DNA of 64,000 nt from positions 434,001 to 498,000 of the forward strand of contig JARPUW010000025.1 of the NCBI GenBank assembly GCA_030533445.1, written 5' to 3'. The stretch is from Cyprinodon diabolis (taxonomy: Eukaryota; Chordata; Actinopteri; Cyprinodontiformes; Cyprinodontidae). Below are positions 22,655-36,707 of this stretch, piece after piece (the first letter of the stretch is position 1; each line of letters begins with the position of its first letter). A model generated the notes under the pieces. That model worked only from the letters and a program-made list of their open reading frames with translations. It did not search any database and was not told where the DNA came from. The position numbers and the translations under genes are program-made.

Positions 22655-25600
22655 TTTTGGTTCCAAGCTTCAAAACAGAAGTTGAGGCCAAAACGCTCTT
22701 TTCACAGTGAGATAATGCCATTTTGGCCTCTGGAGTTGTAACAGACAAACCATTAATGATACAGCCATGATCTTTTCTGGCAATCATCTAGAGCTGAAAA
22801 CTAACAATATAAAGTAGATTTGAGCAGATGTTTTTGGTTCCAAGCTTCAAAACAGAAGTTGAGGCCAAAACGCTCTTTTCACAGTGAGATAATGCCATTT
22901 TGGCCTCTGGAGTTGTAACAGACAAACCATTAATGATACAGCCATGATCTTTTCTGGCAATCATCTAGAGCTGAAAACTAACAATATAAAGTAGATTTGA
23001 GCAGATGTTTATGGTTCCAAGCTTCAAAACAGAAGTTGAGGCCAAAACGCTCATTTCACAGTGAGATAATGCCATTTTGGCCTCTGGAGTTGTAACAGAC
23101 AAACCATTAATGATACAGCCATGATCTTTTCTGGCAATCATCTAGAGCTGAAAACTAACAATATAAAGTAGATTTGAGCAGATGTTTATGGTTCCAAGCT
23201 TCAAAACAGAAGTTGAGGCCAAAACGCTCTTTTTACAGTGAGATAATGCCATTTTGGCCTCTGGAGTTGTAACAGACAAACCATTAATGATACAGCCATG
23301 ATCTTTTCTGGCAATCATCTAGAGCTGAAAACGAACAATATAAAGTAGATTTGAGCAGATGTTTTTGGTTACAGGCTTCAAAACAGAAGGTTGAGGCCAA
23401 AACGCTCTTTTCACAGTGAGATAATGCCATTTTGGCCTCTGGAGTTGTAACAGACAAACCATTAATGATACAGCCATGATCTTTTCTGGCAATCATCTAG
23501 AGCTGAAAACTAACAATATAAAGTAGATTTGAGCAGATGTTTTTGCTTCCAAGCTTCAAAACAGAAGTTGAGGCCAAACCGCTCTTTTCACAGTGAGATA
23601 ATGCCATTTTGGCCTCTGGAGTTGTAACAGACAAACCATTAATGATACAGCCATGATCTTTTCTGGCAATCATCTAGAGCTGAAAACTAACAATATAAAG
23701 TAGATTTGAGCAGATGTTTATGGTTCCAAGCTTCAAAACAGAAGTTGAGGCCAAAACACTCATTTTACAGTGAGATAATGCCATTTTGGCCTCTGGAGTT
23801 GTAACAGACAAACCATTAATGATACAGCCATGATCTTTTCTGGCAATCATCTAGAGCTGAAAACTAACAATATAAAGTAGATTTGAGCAGATGTTTATGG
23901 TTCCAAGCTTCAAAACAGAAGTTGAGGCCAAAACGCTCATTTCACAGTGAGATAATGCCATTTTGGCCTCTGGAGTTGTAACAGACAAACCATTAATGAT
24001 ACAGCCATGATCTTTTCTGGCAATCATCTAGAGCTGAAAACTAACAATATAAAGTAGATTTGAGCAGATGTTTTTGGTTACAAGCTTCAAAACAGAAGGT
24101 TGAGGCCAAAACGCTCTTTTCACAGTGAGATAATGCCATTTTGGCCTCTGGAGTTGTAACAGACAAATCATTAATGATACAGCCATGATCTTTTCTGGCA
24201 ATCATCTAGAGCTGAAAACTAACAATATAAAGTAGATTTGAGCAGATGTTTATGGTTCCAAGCTTCAAAACAGAAGTTGAGGCCAAAACGCTCATTTCAC
24301 AGTGAGATAATGCCATTTTGGCCTCTGGAGTTGTAACAGACAAACCATTAATGATACAGCCATGATCTTTTCTGGCAATCATCTAGAGCTGAAAACGAAC
24401 AATATAAAGTAGATTTGAGCAGATGTTTATGGTTCCAAGCTTCAAAACAGAAGTTGAGGCCAAAACGCTCATTTCACAGTGAGATAATGCCATTTTGGCC
24501 TCTGGAGTTGTAACAGACAAACCATTAATGATACAGCCATGATCTTTTCTGGCAATCATCTAGAGCTGAAAACGAACAATATAAAGTAGATTTGAGCAGA
24601 TGTTTTTGGTTCCAAGCTTCAAAACAGAAGTTGAGGCCAAAACGCTCTTTTCACAGTGAGATAATGCCATTTTGGCCTCTGGAGTTGTAACAGACAAACC
24701 ATTAATGATACAGCCATGATCTTTTCTGGCAATCATCTAGAGCTGAAAACTAACAATATAAAGTAGATTTGAGCAGAAGTTTTTGGTTCCAAGCTTCAAA
24801 ACAGAAGTTGAGGCCAAAACGCTCTTTTCACAGTGAGATAATGCCATTTTGGCCTCTGGAGTTGTAACAGACAAACCATTAATGATACAGCCATGATCTT
24901 TTCTGGCAATCATCTAGAGCTGAAAACTAAAAATATAAAGTAGATTTGAGCAGATGTTTTTGGTTACAAGCTTCAAAACAGAAGGTTGAGGCCAAAACGC
25001 TCATTTCACGGTGAGATAGTGCCATTTTGGCCTCTGGAGTTGTAACAGACAAACCATTAATGATACAGCCATGATCTTTTCTGGCAATCGTCTAGAGCTG
25101 AAAACTAACAATATAAAGTAGATTTGAGCAGATGTTTTTGGTTACAAGCTTCAAAACAGAAGGTTGAGGCCAAAACGCTCTTTTCACAGTGAGATAATGC
25201 CATTTTGGCCTCTGGAGTTGTAACAGACAAACCATTAATGATACAGCCATGATCTTTTCTGGCAATCATCTAGAGCTGAAAACTAACAATATAAAGTAGA
25301 TTTGAGCAGATGTTTTTGGTTCCAAGCTTCAAAACAGAAGTTGAGGCCAAAACGCTCTTTTCACAGGGAGATAATGCCATTTTGGCCTCTGGAGTTGTAA
25401 CAGACAAACCATTAATGATACAGCCATGATCTTTTCTGGCAATCATCTAGAGCTGAAAACTAACAATATAAAGTAGATTTGAGCAGATGTTTTTGGTTCC
25501 AAGCTTCAAAACAGAAGTTGAGGCCAAAACGCTCTTTTCACAGTGAGATAATGCCATTTTGGCCTCTGGAGTTGTAACAGACAAACCATTAATGATACAG

Positions 25601-26949
25601 CCATGATCTTTTCTGGCAATCATCTAGAGCTGAAAACTAACAATATAAAGTAGATTTGAGCAGATGTTTTTGGTTACAAGCTTCAAAACAGAAGTTGAGG
25701 CCAAAACGCTCTTTTCACAGTGAGATAATGCCATTTTGGCCTCTGGAGTTGTAACAGACAAACCATTAATGATACAGCCATGATCTTTTCTGGCAATCAT
25801 CTAGAGCTGAAAACTAACAATATAAAGTAGATTTGAGCAGATGTTTTTGGTTCCAAGCTTCAAAACAGAAGTTGAGGCCAAAACGCTCTTTTCACAGTGA
25901 GATAATGCCATTTTGGCCTCTGGAGTTGTAACAGACAAACCATTAATGATACAGCCATGATCTTTTCTGGCAATCATCTAGAGCTGAAAACTAACAATAT
26001 AAAGTAGATTTGAGCAGATGTTTTTGGTTACAAGCTTCAAAACAGAAGTTGAGGCCAAAACGCTCTTTTCACAGTGAGATAATGCCATTTTGGCCTCTGG
26101 AGTTGTAACAGACAAACCATTAATGATACAGCCATGATCTTTTCTGGCAATCATCTAGAGCTGAAAACTAACAATATAAAGTAGATTTGAGCAGAAGTTT
26201 TTGGTTCCAAGCTTCAAAACAGAAGTTGAGGCCAAAACGCTCTTTTCACAGTGAGATAATGCCATTTTGGCCTCTGGAGTTGTAACAGACAAACCATTAA
26301 TGATACAGCCATGATCTTTTCTGGCAATCATCTAGTGCTGAAAACTAACAATATAAAGTAGATTTGAGCAGATGTTTTTGGTTCCAAGCTTCAAAACAGA
26401 AGTTGAGGCCAAAACGCTCTTTTTACAGTGAGATAATGCCATTTTGGCCTCTGGAGTTGTAACAGACAAACCATTAATGATACAGCCATGATCTTTTCTG
26501 GCAATCATCTAGAGCTGAAAACTAACAATATAAAGTAGATTTGAGCAGAAGTTTTTGGTTCCAAGCTTCAAAACAGAAGTTGAGGCCAAAACGCTCTTTT
26601 CACAGTGAGATAATGCCATTTTGGCCTCTGGAGTTGTAACAGACAAACCATTAATGATACAGCCATGATCTTTTCTGGCAATCATCTAGAGCTGAAAACT
26701 AACAATATAAAGTAGATTTGAGCAGATGTTTTTGCTTCCAAGCTTCAAAACAGAAGTTGAGGCCAAAACGCTCTTTTTACAGTGAGATAATGCCATTTTG
26801 GCCTCTGGAGTTGTAACAGACAAACCATTAATGATACAGCCATGATCTTTTCTGGCAATCATCTAGAGCTGAAAACTAAAAATATAAAGTAGATTTGAGC
26901 AGATGTTTTTGGTTACAAGCTTCAAAACAGAAGGTTGAGGCCAAAACGC

Positions 26950-29609
26950 TCTTTTCACGGTGAGATAGTGCCATTTTGGCCTCTGGAATTGTAACAGACA
27001 AACCATTAATGATACAGCCATGATCTTTTCTGGCAATCGTCTAGAGCTGAAAACTAACAATATAAAGTAGATTTGAGCAGATGTTTTTGGTTACAAGTTT
27101 CAAAACAGAAGGTTGAGGCCAAAACGCTCTTTTCACAGTGAGATAATGCCATTTTGGCCTCTGGAGTTGTAACAGACAAACCATTAATGATACAGCCATG
27201 ATCTTTTCTGGCAATCATCTAGAGCTGAAAACTAACAATATAAAGTAGATTTGAGCAGATGTTTTTGGTTCCAAGCTTCAAAACAGAAGTTGAGGCCAAA
27301 ACGCTCTTTTCACAGGGAGATAATGCCATTTTGGCCTCTGGAGTTGTAACAGACAAACCATTAATGATACAGCCATGATCTTTTCTGGCAACCATCTAGA
27401 GCTGAAAACTAACAATATAAAGTAGATTTGAGCAGATGTTTTTGGTTACAAGCTTCAAAACAGAAGGTTGAGGCCAAAACGCTCTTTTCACAGTGAGATA
27501 ATGCCATTTTGGCCTCTGGAGTTGTAACAGACAAACCATTAATGATACAGCCATGATCTTTTCTGGCAATCATCTAGAGCTGAAAACTAACAATATAAAG
27601 TAGATTTGAGCAGATGTTTATGGTTCCAAGCTTCAAAACAGAAGTTGAGGCCAAAACGCTCATTTCACAGTGAGATAATGCCATTTTGGCCTCTGGAGTT
27701 GTAACACACAAACCATTAATGATACAGCCATGATCTTTTCTGGCAATCATCTAGTGCTGAAAACTAACAATATAAAGTAGATTTGAGCAGATGTTTTTGG
27801 TTCCAAGCTTCAAAACAGAAGTTGAGGCCAAAACGCTCTTTTCACAGTGAGATAATGCCATTTTGGCCTCTGGAGTTGTAACAGACAAACCATTAATGAT
27901 ACAGCCATGATCTTTTCTGGCAATCATCTAGAGCTGAAAACTAACAATATAAAGTAGATTTGAGCAGAAGTTTTTGGTTCCAAGCTTCAAAACAGAAGTT
28001 GAGGCCAAAACGCTCTTTTCACAGTGAGATAATGCCATTTTGGCCTCTGGAGTTGTAACAGACAAACCATTAATGATACAGCCATGATCTTTTCTGGCAA
28101 TCATCTAGAGCTGAAAACTAACAATATAAAGTAGATTTGAGCAGATGTTTATGGTTCCAAGTTTCAAAACAGAAGTTGAGGCCAAAACGCTCATTTTACA
28201 GTGAGATAATGCCATTTTGGCCTCTGGAGTTGTAACAGACAAACCATTAATGATACAGCCATGATCTTTTCTGGCAATCATCTAGTGCTGAAAACTAACA
28301 ATATAAAGTAGATTTGAGCAGATGTTTTTGGTTCCAAGCTTCAAAACAGAAGTTGAGGCCAAAACGCTCTTTTCACAGTGAGATAATGCCATTTTGGCCT
28401 CTGGAGTTGTAACAGACAAACCATTAATGATACAGCCATGATCTTTTCTGGCAATCATCTAGAGCTGAAAACTAACAATATAAAGTAGATTTGAGCAGAA
28501 GTTTTTGGTTCCAAGCTTCAAAACAGAAGTTGAGGCCAAAACGCTCTTTTCACAGTGAGATAATGCCATTTTGGCCTCTGGAGTTGTAACAGACAAACCA
28601 TTAATGATACAGCCATGATCTTTTCTGGCAATCATCTAGAGCTGAAAACGAACAATAAAAAGTAGATTTGAGCAGATGTTTTTGGTTACAAGCTTCAAAA
28701 CAGAAGGTTGAGGCCAAAACGCTCTTTTTACAGTGAGATAATGCCATTTTGGCCTCTGGAGTTGTAACAGACAAACCATTAATGATACAGCCATGATCTT
28801 TTCTGGCAATCATCTAGAGCTGAAAACTAACAATATAAAGTAGATTTGAGCAGATGTTTTTGGTTACAAGCTTCAAAACAGAAGGTTGAGGCCAAAACGC
28901 TCTTTTCACAGTGAGATAATGCCATTTTGGCCTCTGGAGTTGTAACAGACAAACCATTAATGATACAGCCATGATCTTTTCTGGCAATCATCTAGAGCTG
29001 AAAACTAACAATATAATGTAGATTTGAGCAGATGTTTATGGTTCCAAGCTTCAAAACAGAAGTTGAGGCCAAAACGCTCATTTTACAGTGAGATAATGCC
29101 ATTTTGGCCTCTGGAGTTGTAACAGACAAACCATTAATGATACAGCCATGATCTTTTCTGGCAATCATCTAGTGCTGAAAACTAACAATATAAAGTAGAT
29201 TTGAGCAGATGTTTTTGGTTCCAAGCTTCAAAACAGAAGTTGAGGCCAAAACGCTCTTTTCACAGTGAGATAATGCCATTTTGGCCTCTGGAGTTGTAAC
29301 AGACAAACCATTAATGATACAGCCATGATCTTTTCTGGCAATCATCTAGAGCTGAAAACTAACAATATAAAGTAGATTTGAGCAGATGTTTTTGCTTCCA
29401 AGCTTCAAAACAGAAGTTGAGGCCAAAACGCTCTTTTTACAGTGAGATAATGCCATTTTGGCCTCTGGAGTTGTAACAGACAAACCATTAATGATACAGC
29501 CATGATCTTTTCTGGCAATCATCTAGAGCTGAAAACTAAAAATATAAAGTAGATTTGAGCAGATGTTTTTGGTTACAAGCTTCAAAACAGAAGGTTGAGG
29601 CCAAAACGC
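26950..29609 (+). repeat. 15-monomer block B*, copy 3
   Basis: This is the 9,575-bp-duplicated counterpart of 17,375-20,034, with the same opening tcttttcacggtg plus ggaattg, the same internal order and the same ataatgtag change at about 29,015. No further difference was noticed by eye. Confidence 0.87.
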
Positions 29610-31285
29610 TCTTTTCACGGTGAGATAGTGCCATTTTGGCCTCTGGAATTGTAACAGACAAACCATTAATGATACAGCCATGATCTTTTCTGGCAATCGT
29701 CTAGAGCTGAAAACTAACAATATAAAGTAGATTTGAGCAGATGTTTTTGGTTACAAGTTTCAAAACAGAAGGTTGAGGCCAAAACGCTCTTTTCACAGTG
29801 AGATAATGCCATTTTGGCCTCTGGAGTTGTAACAGACAAACCATTAATGATACAGCCATGATCTTTTCTGGCAATCATCTAGAGCTGAAAACTAACAATA
29901 TAAAGTAGATTTGAGCAGATGTTTTTGGTTCCAAGCTTCAAAACAGAAGTTGAGGCCAAAACGCTCTTTTCACAGGGAGATAATGCCATTTTGGCCTCTG
30001 GAGTTGTAACAGACAAACCATTAATGATACAGCCATGATCTTTTCTGGCAACCATCTAGAGCTGAAAACTAACAATATAAAGTAGATTTGAGCAGATGTT
30101 TTTGGTTACAAGCTTCAAAACAGAAGGTTGAGGCCAAAACGCTCTTTTCACAGTGAGATAATGCCATTTTGGCCTCTGGAGTTGTAACAGACAAACCATT
30201 AATGATACAGCCATGATCTTTTCTGGCAATCATCTAGAGCTGAAAACTAACAATATAAAGTAGATTTGAGCAGATGTTTATGGTTCCAAGCTTCAAAACA
30301 GAAGTTGAGGCCAAAACGCTCATTTCACAGTGAGATAATGCCATTTTGGCCTCTGGAGTTGTAACACACAAACCATTAATGATACAGCCATGATCTTTTC
30401 TGGCAATCATCTAGTGCTGAAAACTAACAATATAAAGTAGATTTGAGCAGATGTTTTTGGTTCCAAGCTTCAAAACAGAAGTTGAGGCCAAAACGCTCTT
30501 TTCACAGTGAGATAATGCCATTTTGGCCTCTGGAGTTGTAACAGACAAACCATTAATGATACAGCCATGATCTTTTCTGGCAATCATCTAGAGCTGAAAA
30601 CTAACAATATAAAGTAGATTTGAGCAGAAGTTTTTGGTTCCAAGCTTCAAAACAGAAGTTGAGGCCAAAACGCTCTTTTCACAGTGAGATAATGCCATTT
30701 TGGCCTCTGGAGTTGTAACAGACAAACCATTAATGATACAGCCATGATCTTTTCTGGCAATCATCTAGAGCTGAAAACTAACAATATAAAGTAGATTTGA
30801 GCAGATGTTTATGGTTCCAAGTTTCAAAACAGAAGTTGAGGCCAAAACGCTCATTTTACAGTGAGATAATGCCATTTTGGCCTCTGGAGTTGTAACAGAC
30901 AAACCATTAATGATACAGCCATGATCTTTTCTGGCAATCATCTAGTGCTGAAAACTAACAATATAAAGTAGATTTGAGCAGATGTTTTTGGTTCCAAGCT
31001 TCAAAACAGAAGTTGAGGCCAAAACGCTCTTTTCACAGTGAGATAATGCCATTTTGGCCTCTGGAGTTGTAACAGACAAACCATTAATGATACAGCCATG
31101 ATCTTTTCTGGCAATCATCTAGAGCTGAAAACTAACAATATAAAGTAGATTTGAGCAGAAGTTTTTGGTTCCAAGCTTCAAAACAGAAGTTGAGGCCAAA
31201 ACGCTCTTTTCACAGTGAGATAATGCCATTTTGGCCTCTGGAGTTGTAACAGACAAACCATTAATGATACAGCCATGATCTTTTC
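29610..31285 (+). repeat. 15-monomer block B*, copy 4 (truncated)
   Basis: Counterpart of 20,035-21,710. The stretch from about 29,280 to about 31,750 also matches about 39,390-41,860 at +10,114 bp, including ttataggg at 31,526/41,640. The later copy differs at ggagttg (39,724 monomer), gtaaaagac (about 40,831), agccattatc (about 41,037) and ctaaaaatat (about 41,425). Confidence 0.82.
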
Positions 31286-32040
31286 TGGCAATCATCTAGA
31301 GCTGAAAACTAACAATATAAAGTAGATTTGAGCAGATGTTTTTGGTTACAAGCTTCAAAACAGAAGGTTGAGGCCAAAACGCTCTTTTCACAGTGAGATA
31401 ATGCCATTTTGGCCTCTGGAGTTGTAACAGACAAACCATTAATGATACAGCCATGATCTTTTCTGGCAATCATCTAGAGCTGAAAACTAACAATATAAAG
31501 TAGATTTGAGCAGATGTTTTTGGTTATAGGGCTTCAAAACAGAAGGTTGAGGCCAAAACGCTCTTTTCACAGTGAGATAATGCCATTTTGGCCTCTGGAG
31601 TTGTAACAGACAAACCATTAATGATACAGCCATGATCTTTTCTGGCAATCATCTAGAGCTGAAAACTAACAATATAAAGTAGATTTGAGCAGAAGTTTTT
31701 GGTTCCAAGCTTCAAAACAGAAGTTGAGGCCAAAACGCTCTTTTCACAGTGAGATAATGCCATTTTGGCCTCTGGAGTTGTAACAGACAAACCATTAATG
31801 ATACAGCCATGATCTTTTCTGGCAATCATCTAGAGCTGAAAACTAACAATATAAAGTAGATTTGAGCAGATGTTTTTGGTTACAAGCTTCAAAACAGAAG
31901 GTTGAGGCCAAAACGCTCTTTTCACAGTGAGATAATGCCATTTTGGCCTCTGGAGTTGTAACAGACAAACCATTAATGATACAGCCATGATCTTTTCTGG
32001 CAATCATCTAGAGCTGAAAACTAACAATATAAAGTAGATT

Positions 32041-33157
32041 TGAGCAGATGTTTTTGGTTCCAAGCTTCAAAACAGAAGTTGAGGCCAAAACGCTCTTTTC
32101 ACAGTGAGATAATGCCATTTTGGCCTCTGGAGTTGTAACAGACAAACCATTAATGATACAGCCATGATCTTTTCTGGCAATCATCTAGAGCTGAAAACTA
32201 ACAATATAAAGTAGATTTGAGCAGATGTTTTTGGTTACAAGCTTCAAAACAGAAGGTTGAGGCCAAAACGCTCTTTTCACAGTGAGATAATGCCATTTTG
32301 GCCTCTGGAGTTGTAACAGACAAACCATTAATGATACAGCCATGATCTTTTCTGGCAATCATCTAGAGCTGAAAACTAACAATATAAAGTAGATTTGAGC
32401 AGATGTTTTTGGTTCCAAGCTTCAAAACAGAAGTTGAGGCCAAAACGCTCTTTTCACAGTGAGATAATGCCATTTTGGCCTCTGGAGTTGTAACAGACAA
32501 ACCATTAATGATACAGCCATGATCTTTTCTGGCAATCATCTAGAGCTGAAAACTAACAATATAAAGTAGATTTGAGCAGATGTTTTTGGTTACAAGCTTC
32601 AAAACAGAAGGTTGAGGCCAAAACGCTCTTTTCACAGTGAGATAATGCCATTTTGGCCTCTGGAGTTGTAACAGACAAACCATTAATGATACAGCCATGA
32701 TCTTTTCTGGCAATCATCTAGAGCTGAAAACTAACAATATAAAGTACATTTGAGCAGATGTTTATGGTTCCAAGCTTCAAAAAAGAAGTTGAGGCCAAAA
32801 CGCTCATTTCACAGTGAGATAATGCCATTTTGGCCTCTGGAGTTGTAACAGACAAACCATTAATGATACAGCCATGATCTTTTCTGGCAATCATCTAGAG
32901 CTGAAAACTAACAATATAAAGTAGATTTGAGCAGATGTTTATGGTTCCAAGCTTCAAAACAGAAGTTGAGGCCAAAACGCTCATTTCACAGTGAGATAAT
33001 GCCATTTTGGCCTCTGGAGTTGTAACAGACAAACCATTAATGATACAGCCATGATCTTTTCTGGCAATCATCTAGTGCTGAAAACTAACAATATAAAGTA
33101 GATTTGAGCAGATGTTTTTGGTTCCAAGCTTCAAAACAGAAGTTGAGGCCAAAACGC
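32041..33157 (+). repeat. Satellite segment related to the right-hand HOR domain
   Basis: Alternating ttcca and ttaca monomers, then the variant gtacatttgag (G at 32,744). That variant is otherwise found only in the right-hand domain (43,391, 44,278 and later). A single-base change aaaaaagaag near 32,781 is private. This is the first appearance, reading left to right, of the monomer set that dominates after 42 kb. Confidence 0.75.
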
Positions 33158-33690
33158 TCTTTTCACAGTGAGATAATGCCATTTTGGCCTTTGGAGTTGT
33201 AACAGACAAACCATTAATGATACAGCCATGATCTTTTCTGGCAATCATCTAGAGCTGAAAACGAACAATATAAAGTAGATTTGAGCAGATGTTTTTGGTT
33301 ACAAGCTTCAAAACAGAAGTTGAGGCCAAAACGCTCATTTTACAGTGAGATAATGCCATTTTGGCCTCTGGAGTTGTAACAGACAAACCATTAATGATAC
33401 AGCCATGATCTTTTCTGGCAATCATCTAGAGCTGAAAACTAACAATATAAAGTAGATTTTTGAGCAGATGTTTATGGTTCCAAGCTTCAAAACAGAAGTT
33501 GAGGCCAAAACGCTCATTTCACAGTGAGATAATGCCATTTTGGCCTCTGGAGTTGTAACAGACAAACCATTAATGATACAGCCATGATCTTTTCTGGCAA
33601 TCATCTAGTGCTGAAAACTAACAATATAAAGTAGATTTGAGCAGATGTTTTTGGTTCCAAGCTTCAAAACAGAAGTTGAGGCCAAAACGC
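33158..33690 (+). repeat. Three-monomer duplication unit (533 bp) with 2-bp insertion
   Basis: The gcctttgg monomer with cgaacaatat at 33,158 recurs at 33,691, a step of 533 bp, and the tagtgctg monomer before it recurs at 33,514. The middle monomer (33,335) reads tagatttttgagcag, two T more than the usual tagatttgagcag, and is 179 bp long. That insertion was seen nowhere else in the window. In the right-hand domain the equivalent region (44,692) is single. Confidence 0.8.
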
Positions 33691-35464
33691 TCTTTTCACA
33701 GTGAGATAATGCCATTTTGGCCTTTGGAGTTGTAACAGACAAACCATTAATGATACAGCCATGATCTTTTCTGGCAATCATCTAGAGCTGAAAACGAACA
33801 ATATAAAGTAGATTTGAGCAGATGTTTTTGGTTACAAGCTTCAAAACAGAAGGTTGAGGCCAAAACGCTCTTTTCACAGTGAGATAATGCCATTTTGGCC
33901 TCTGGAGTTGTAACAGACAAACCATTAATGATACAGCCATGATCTTTTCTGGCAATCATCTAGAGCTGAAAACTAACAATATAAAGTAGATTTGAGCAGA
34001 TGTTTTTGGTTCCAAGCTTCAAAACAGAAGTTGAGGCCAAAACGCTCTTTTCACAGTGAGATAATGCCATTTTGGCCTCTGGAGTTGTAACAGACAAACC
34101 ATTAATGATACAGCCATGATCTTTTCTGGCAATCATCTAGAGCTGAAAACTAACAATATAAAGTAGATTTGAGCAGAAGTTTTTGGTTCCAAGCTTCAAA
34201 ACAGAAGTTGAGGCCAAAACGCTCTTTTCACAGTGAGATAATGCCATTTTGGCCTCTGGAGTTGTAACAGACAAACCATTAATGATACAGCCATGATCTT
34301 TTCTGGCAATCATCTAGAGCTGAAAACGAACAATAAAAAGTAGATTTGAGCAGATGTTTTTGGTTACAAGCTTCAAAACAGAAGGTTGAGGCCAAAACGC
34401 TCTTTTCACAGTGAGATAATGCCATTTTGGCCTCTGGAGTTGTAACAGACAGACCATTAATGATACAGCCATGATCTTTTCTGGCAATCATCTAGAGCTG
34501 AAAACTAACAATATAAAGTAGATTTGAGCAGATGTTTTTGGTTACAAGCTTCAAAACAGAAGGTTGAGGCCAAAACGCTCTTTTCACAGTGAGATAATGC
34601 CATTTTGGCCTCTGGAGTTGTAACAGACAAACCATTAATGATACAGCCATGATCTTTTCTGGCAATCATCTAGAGCTGAAAACTAACAATATAAAGTAGA
34701 TTTGAGCAGATGTTTATGGTTCCAAGCTTCAAAACAGAAGTTGAGGCCAAAACGCTCATTTCACAGTGAGATAATGCCATTTTGGCCTCTGGAGTTGTAA
34801 CAGACAAACCATTAATGATACAGCCATGATCTTTTCTGGCAATCATCTAGTGCTGAAAACTAACAATATAAAGTAGATTTGAGCAAAAGTTTTTGGTTCC
34901 AAGCTTCAAAACAGAAGTTGAGGCCAAAACGCTCATTTTACAGTGAGATAATGCCATTTTGGCCTCTGGAGTTGTAACAGACAAACCATTAATGATACAG
35001 CCATGATCTTTTCTGGCAATCATCTAGTGCTGAAAACTAACAATATAAAGTAGATTTGAGCAGATGTTTTTGGTTCCAAGCTTCAAAACAGAAGTTGAGG
35101 CCAAAACGCTCTTTTCACAGTGAGATAATGCCATTTTGGCCTCTGGAGTTGTAACAGACAAACCATTAATGATACAGCCATGATCTTTTCTGGCAATCAT
35201 CTAGAGCTGAAAACTAACAATATAAAGTAGATTTGAGCAGATGTTTTTGCTTCCAAGCTTCAAAACAGAAGTTGAGGCCAAAACGCTCTTTTTACAGTGA
35301 GATAATGCCATTTTGGCCTCTGGAGTTGTAACAGACAAACCATTAATGATACAGCCATGATCTTTTCTGGCAATCATCTAGAGCTGAAAACTAAAAATAT
35401 AAAGTAGATTTGAGCAGATGTTTTTGGTTACAAGCTTCAAAACAGAAGGTTGAGGCCAAAACGC

Positions 35465-35997
35465 TCTTTTCACGGTGAGATAGTGCCATTTTGGCCTCTG
35501 GAGTTGTAACAGACAAACCATTAATGATACAGCCATGATCTTTTCTGGCAATCGTCTAGAGCTGAAAACTAACAATATAAAGTAGATTTGAGCAGATGTT
35601 TTTGGTTACAAGTTTCAAAACAGAAGGTTGAGGCCAAAACGCTCTTTTCACAGTGAGATAATGCCATTTTGGCCTCTGGAGTTGTAACAGACAAACCATT
35701 AATGATACAGCCATGATCTTTTCTGGCAATCATCTAGAGCTGAAAACTAACAATATAAAGTAGATTTGAGCAGATGTTTTTGGTTCCAAGCTTCAAAACA
35801 GAAGTTGAGGCCAAAACGCTCTTTTCACAGGGAGATAATGCCATTTTGGCCTCTGGAGTTGTAACAGACAAACCATTAATGATACAGCCATGATCTTTTC
35901 TGGCAATCATCTAGAGCTGAAAACTAAAAATATAAAGTAGATTTGAGCAGATGTTTTTGGTTACAAGCTTCAAAACAGAAGGTTGAGGCCAAAACGC
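35465..35997 (+). repeat. Three-monomer tandem duplication of the cacggtg monomer (533 bp)
   Basis: The cacggtgagatag monomer occurs at 35,465 and again at 35,998. The monomer at 35,820 is a visible hybrid: its first half is cacaggg (third monomer of the block), its second half is ctaaaaatat (the monomer that normally precedes cacggtg). This is what an unequal exchange within a monomer would leave. The second copy has a private ggaggtg instead of ggagttg. Confidence 0.88.
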
Positions 35998-36707
35998 TCT
36001 TTTCACGGTGAGATAGTGCCATTTTGGCCTCTGGAGGTGTAACAGACAAACCATTAATGATACAGCCATGATCTTTTCTGGCAATCGTCTAGAGCTGAAA
36101 ACTAACAATATAAAGTAGATTTGAGCAGATGTTTTTGGTTACAAGTTTCAAAACAGAAGGTTGAGGCCAAAACGCTCTTTTCACAGTGAGATAATGCCAT
36201 TTTGGCCTCTGGAGTTGTAACAGACAAACCATTAATGATACAGCCATGATCTTTTCTGGCAATCATCTAGAGCTGAAAACTAACAATATAAAGTAGATTT
36301 GAGCAGATGTTTTTGGTTCCAAGCTTCAAAACAGAAGTTGAGGCCAAAACGCTCTTTTCACAGGGAGATAATGCCATTTTGGCCTCTGGAGTTGTAACAG
36401 ACAAACCATTAATGATACAGCCATGATCTTTTCTGGCAACCATCTAGAGCTGAAAACTAACAATATAAAGTAGATTTGAGCAGATGTTTTTGGTTACAAG
36501 CTTCAAAACAGAAGGTTGAGGCCAAAACGCTCTTTTCACAGTGAGATAATGCCATTTTGGCCTCTGGAGTTGTAACAGACAAACCATTAATGATACAGCC
36601 ATGATCTTTTCTGGCAATCATCTAGAGCTGAAAACTAACAATATAAAGTAGATTTGAGCAGATGTTTATGGTTCCAAGCTTCAAAACAGAAGTTGAGGCC
36701 AAAACGC

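Larger units (their letters stand above)
22655..32040 (+). repeat. 9,575-bp duplication, copy 2
   Basis: This is a copy of about 13,080-22,465. It contains the HOR-1 restart at 23,937, the cacggtg monomer at 25,001 and B* blocks anchored at 26,950 and 29,610. Only two differences from copy 1 were noticed by eye. The match ends at about 32,020-32,055: after the ttaca monomer near 31,870 this copy continues with a ttcca monomer (31,917), where copy 1 has ttaca (22,342). The duplication is younger than the B and B* duplications it contains. Confidence 0.9.
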
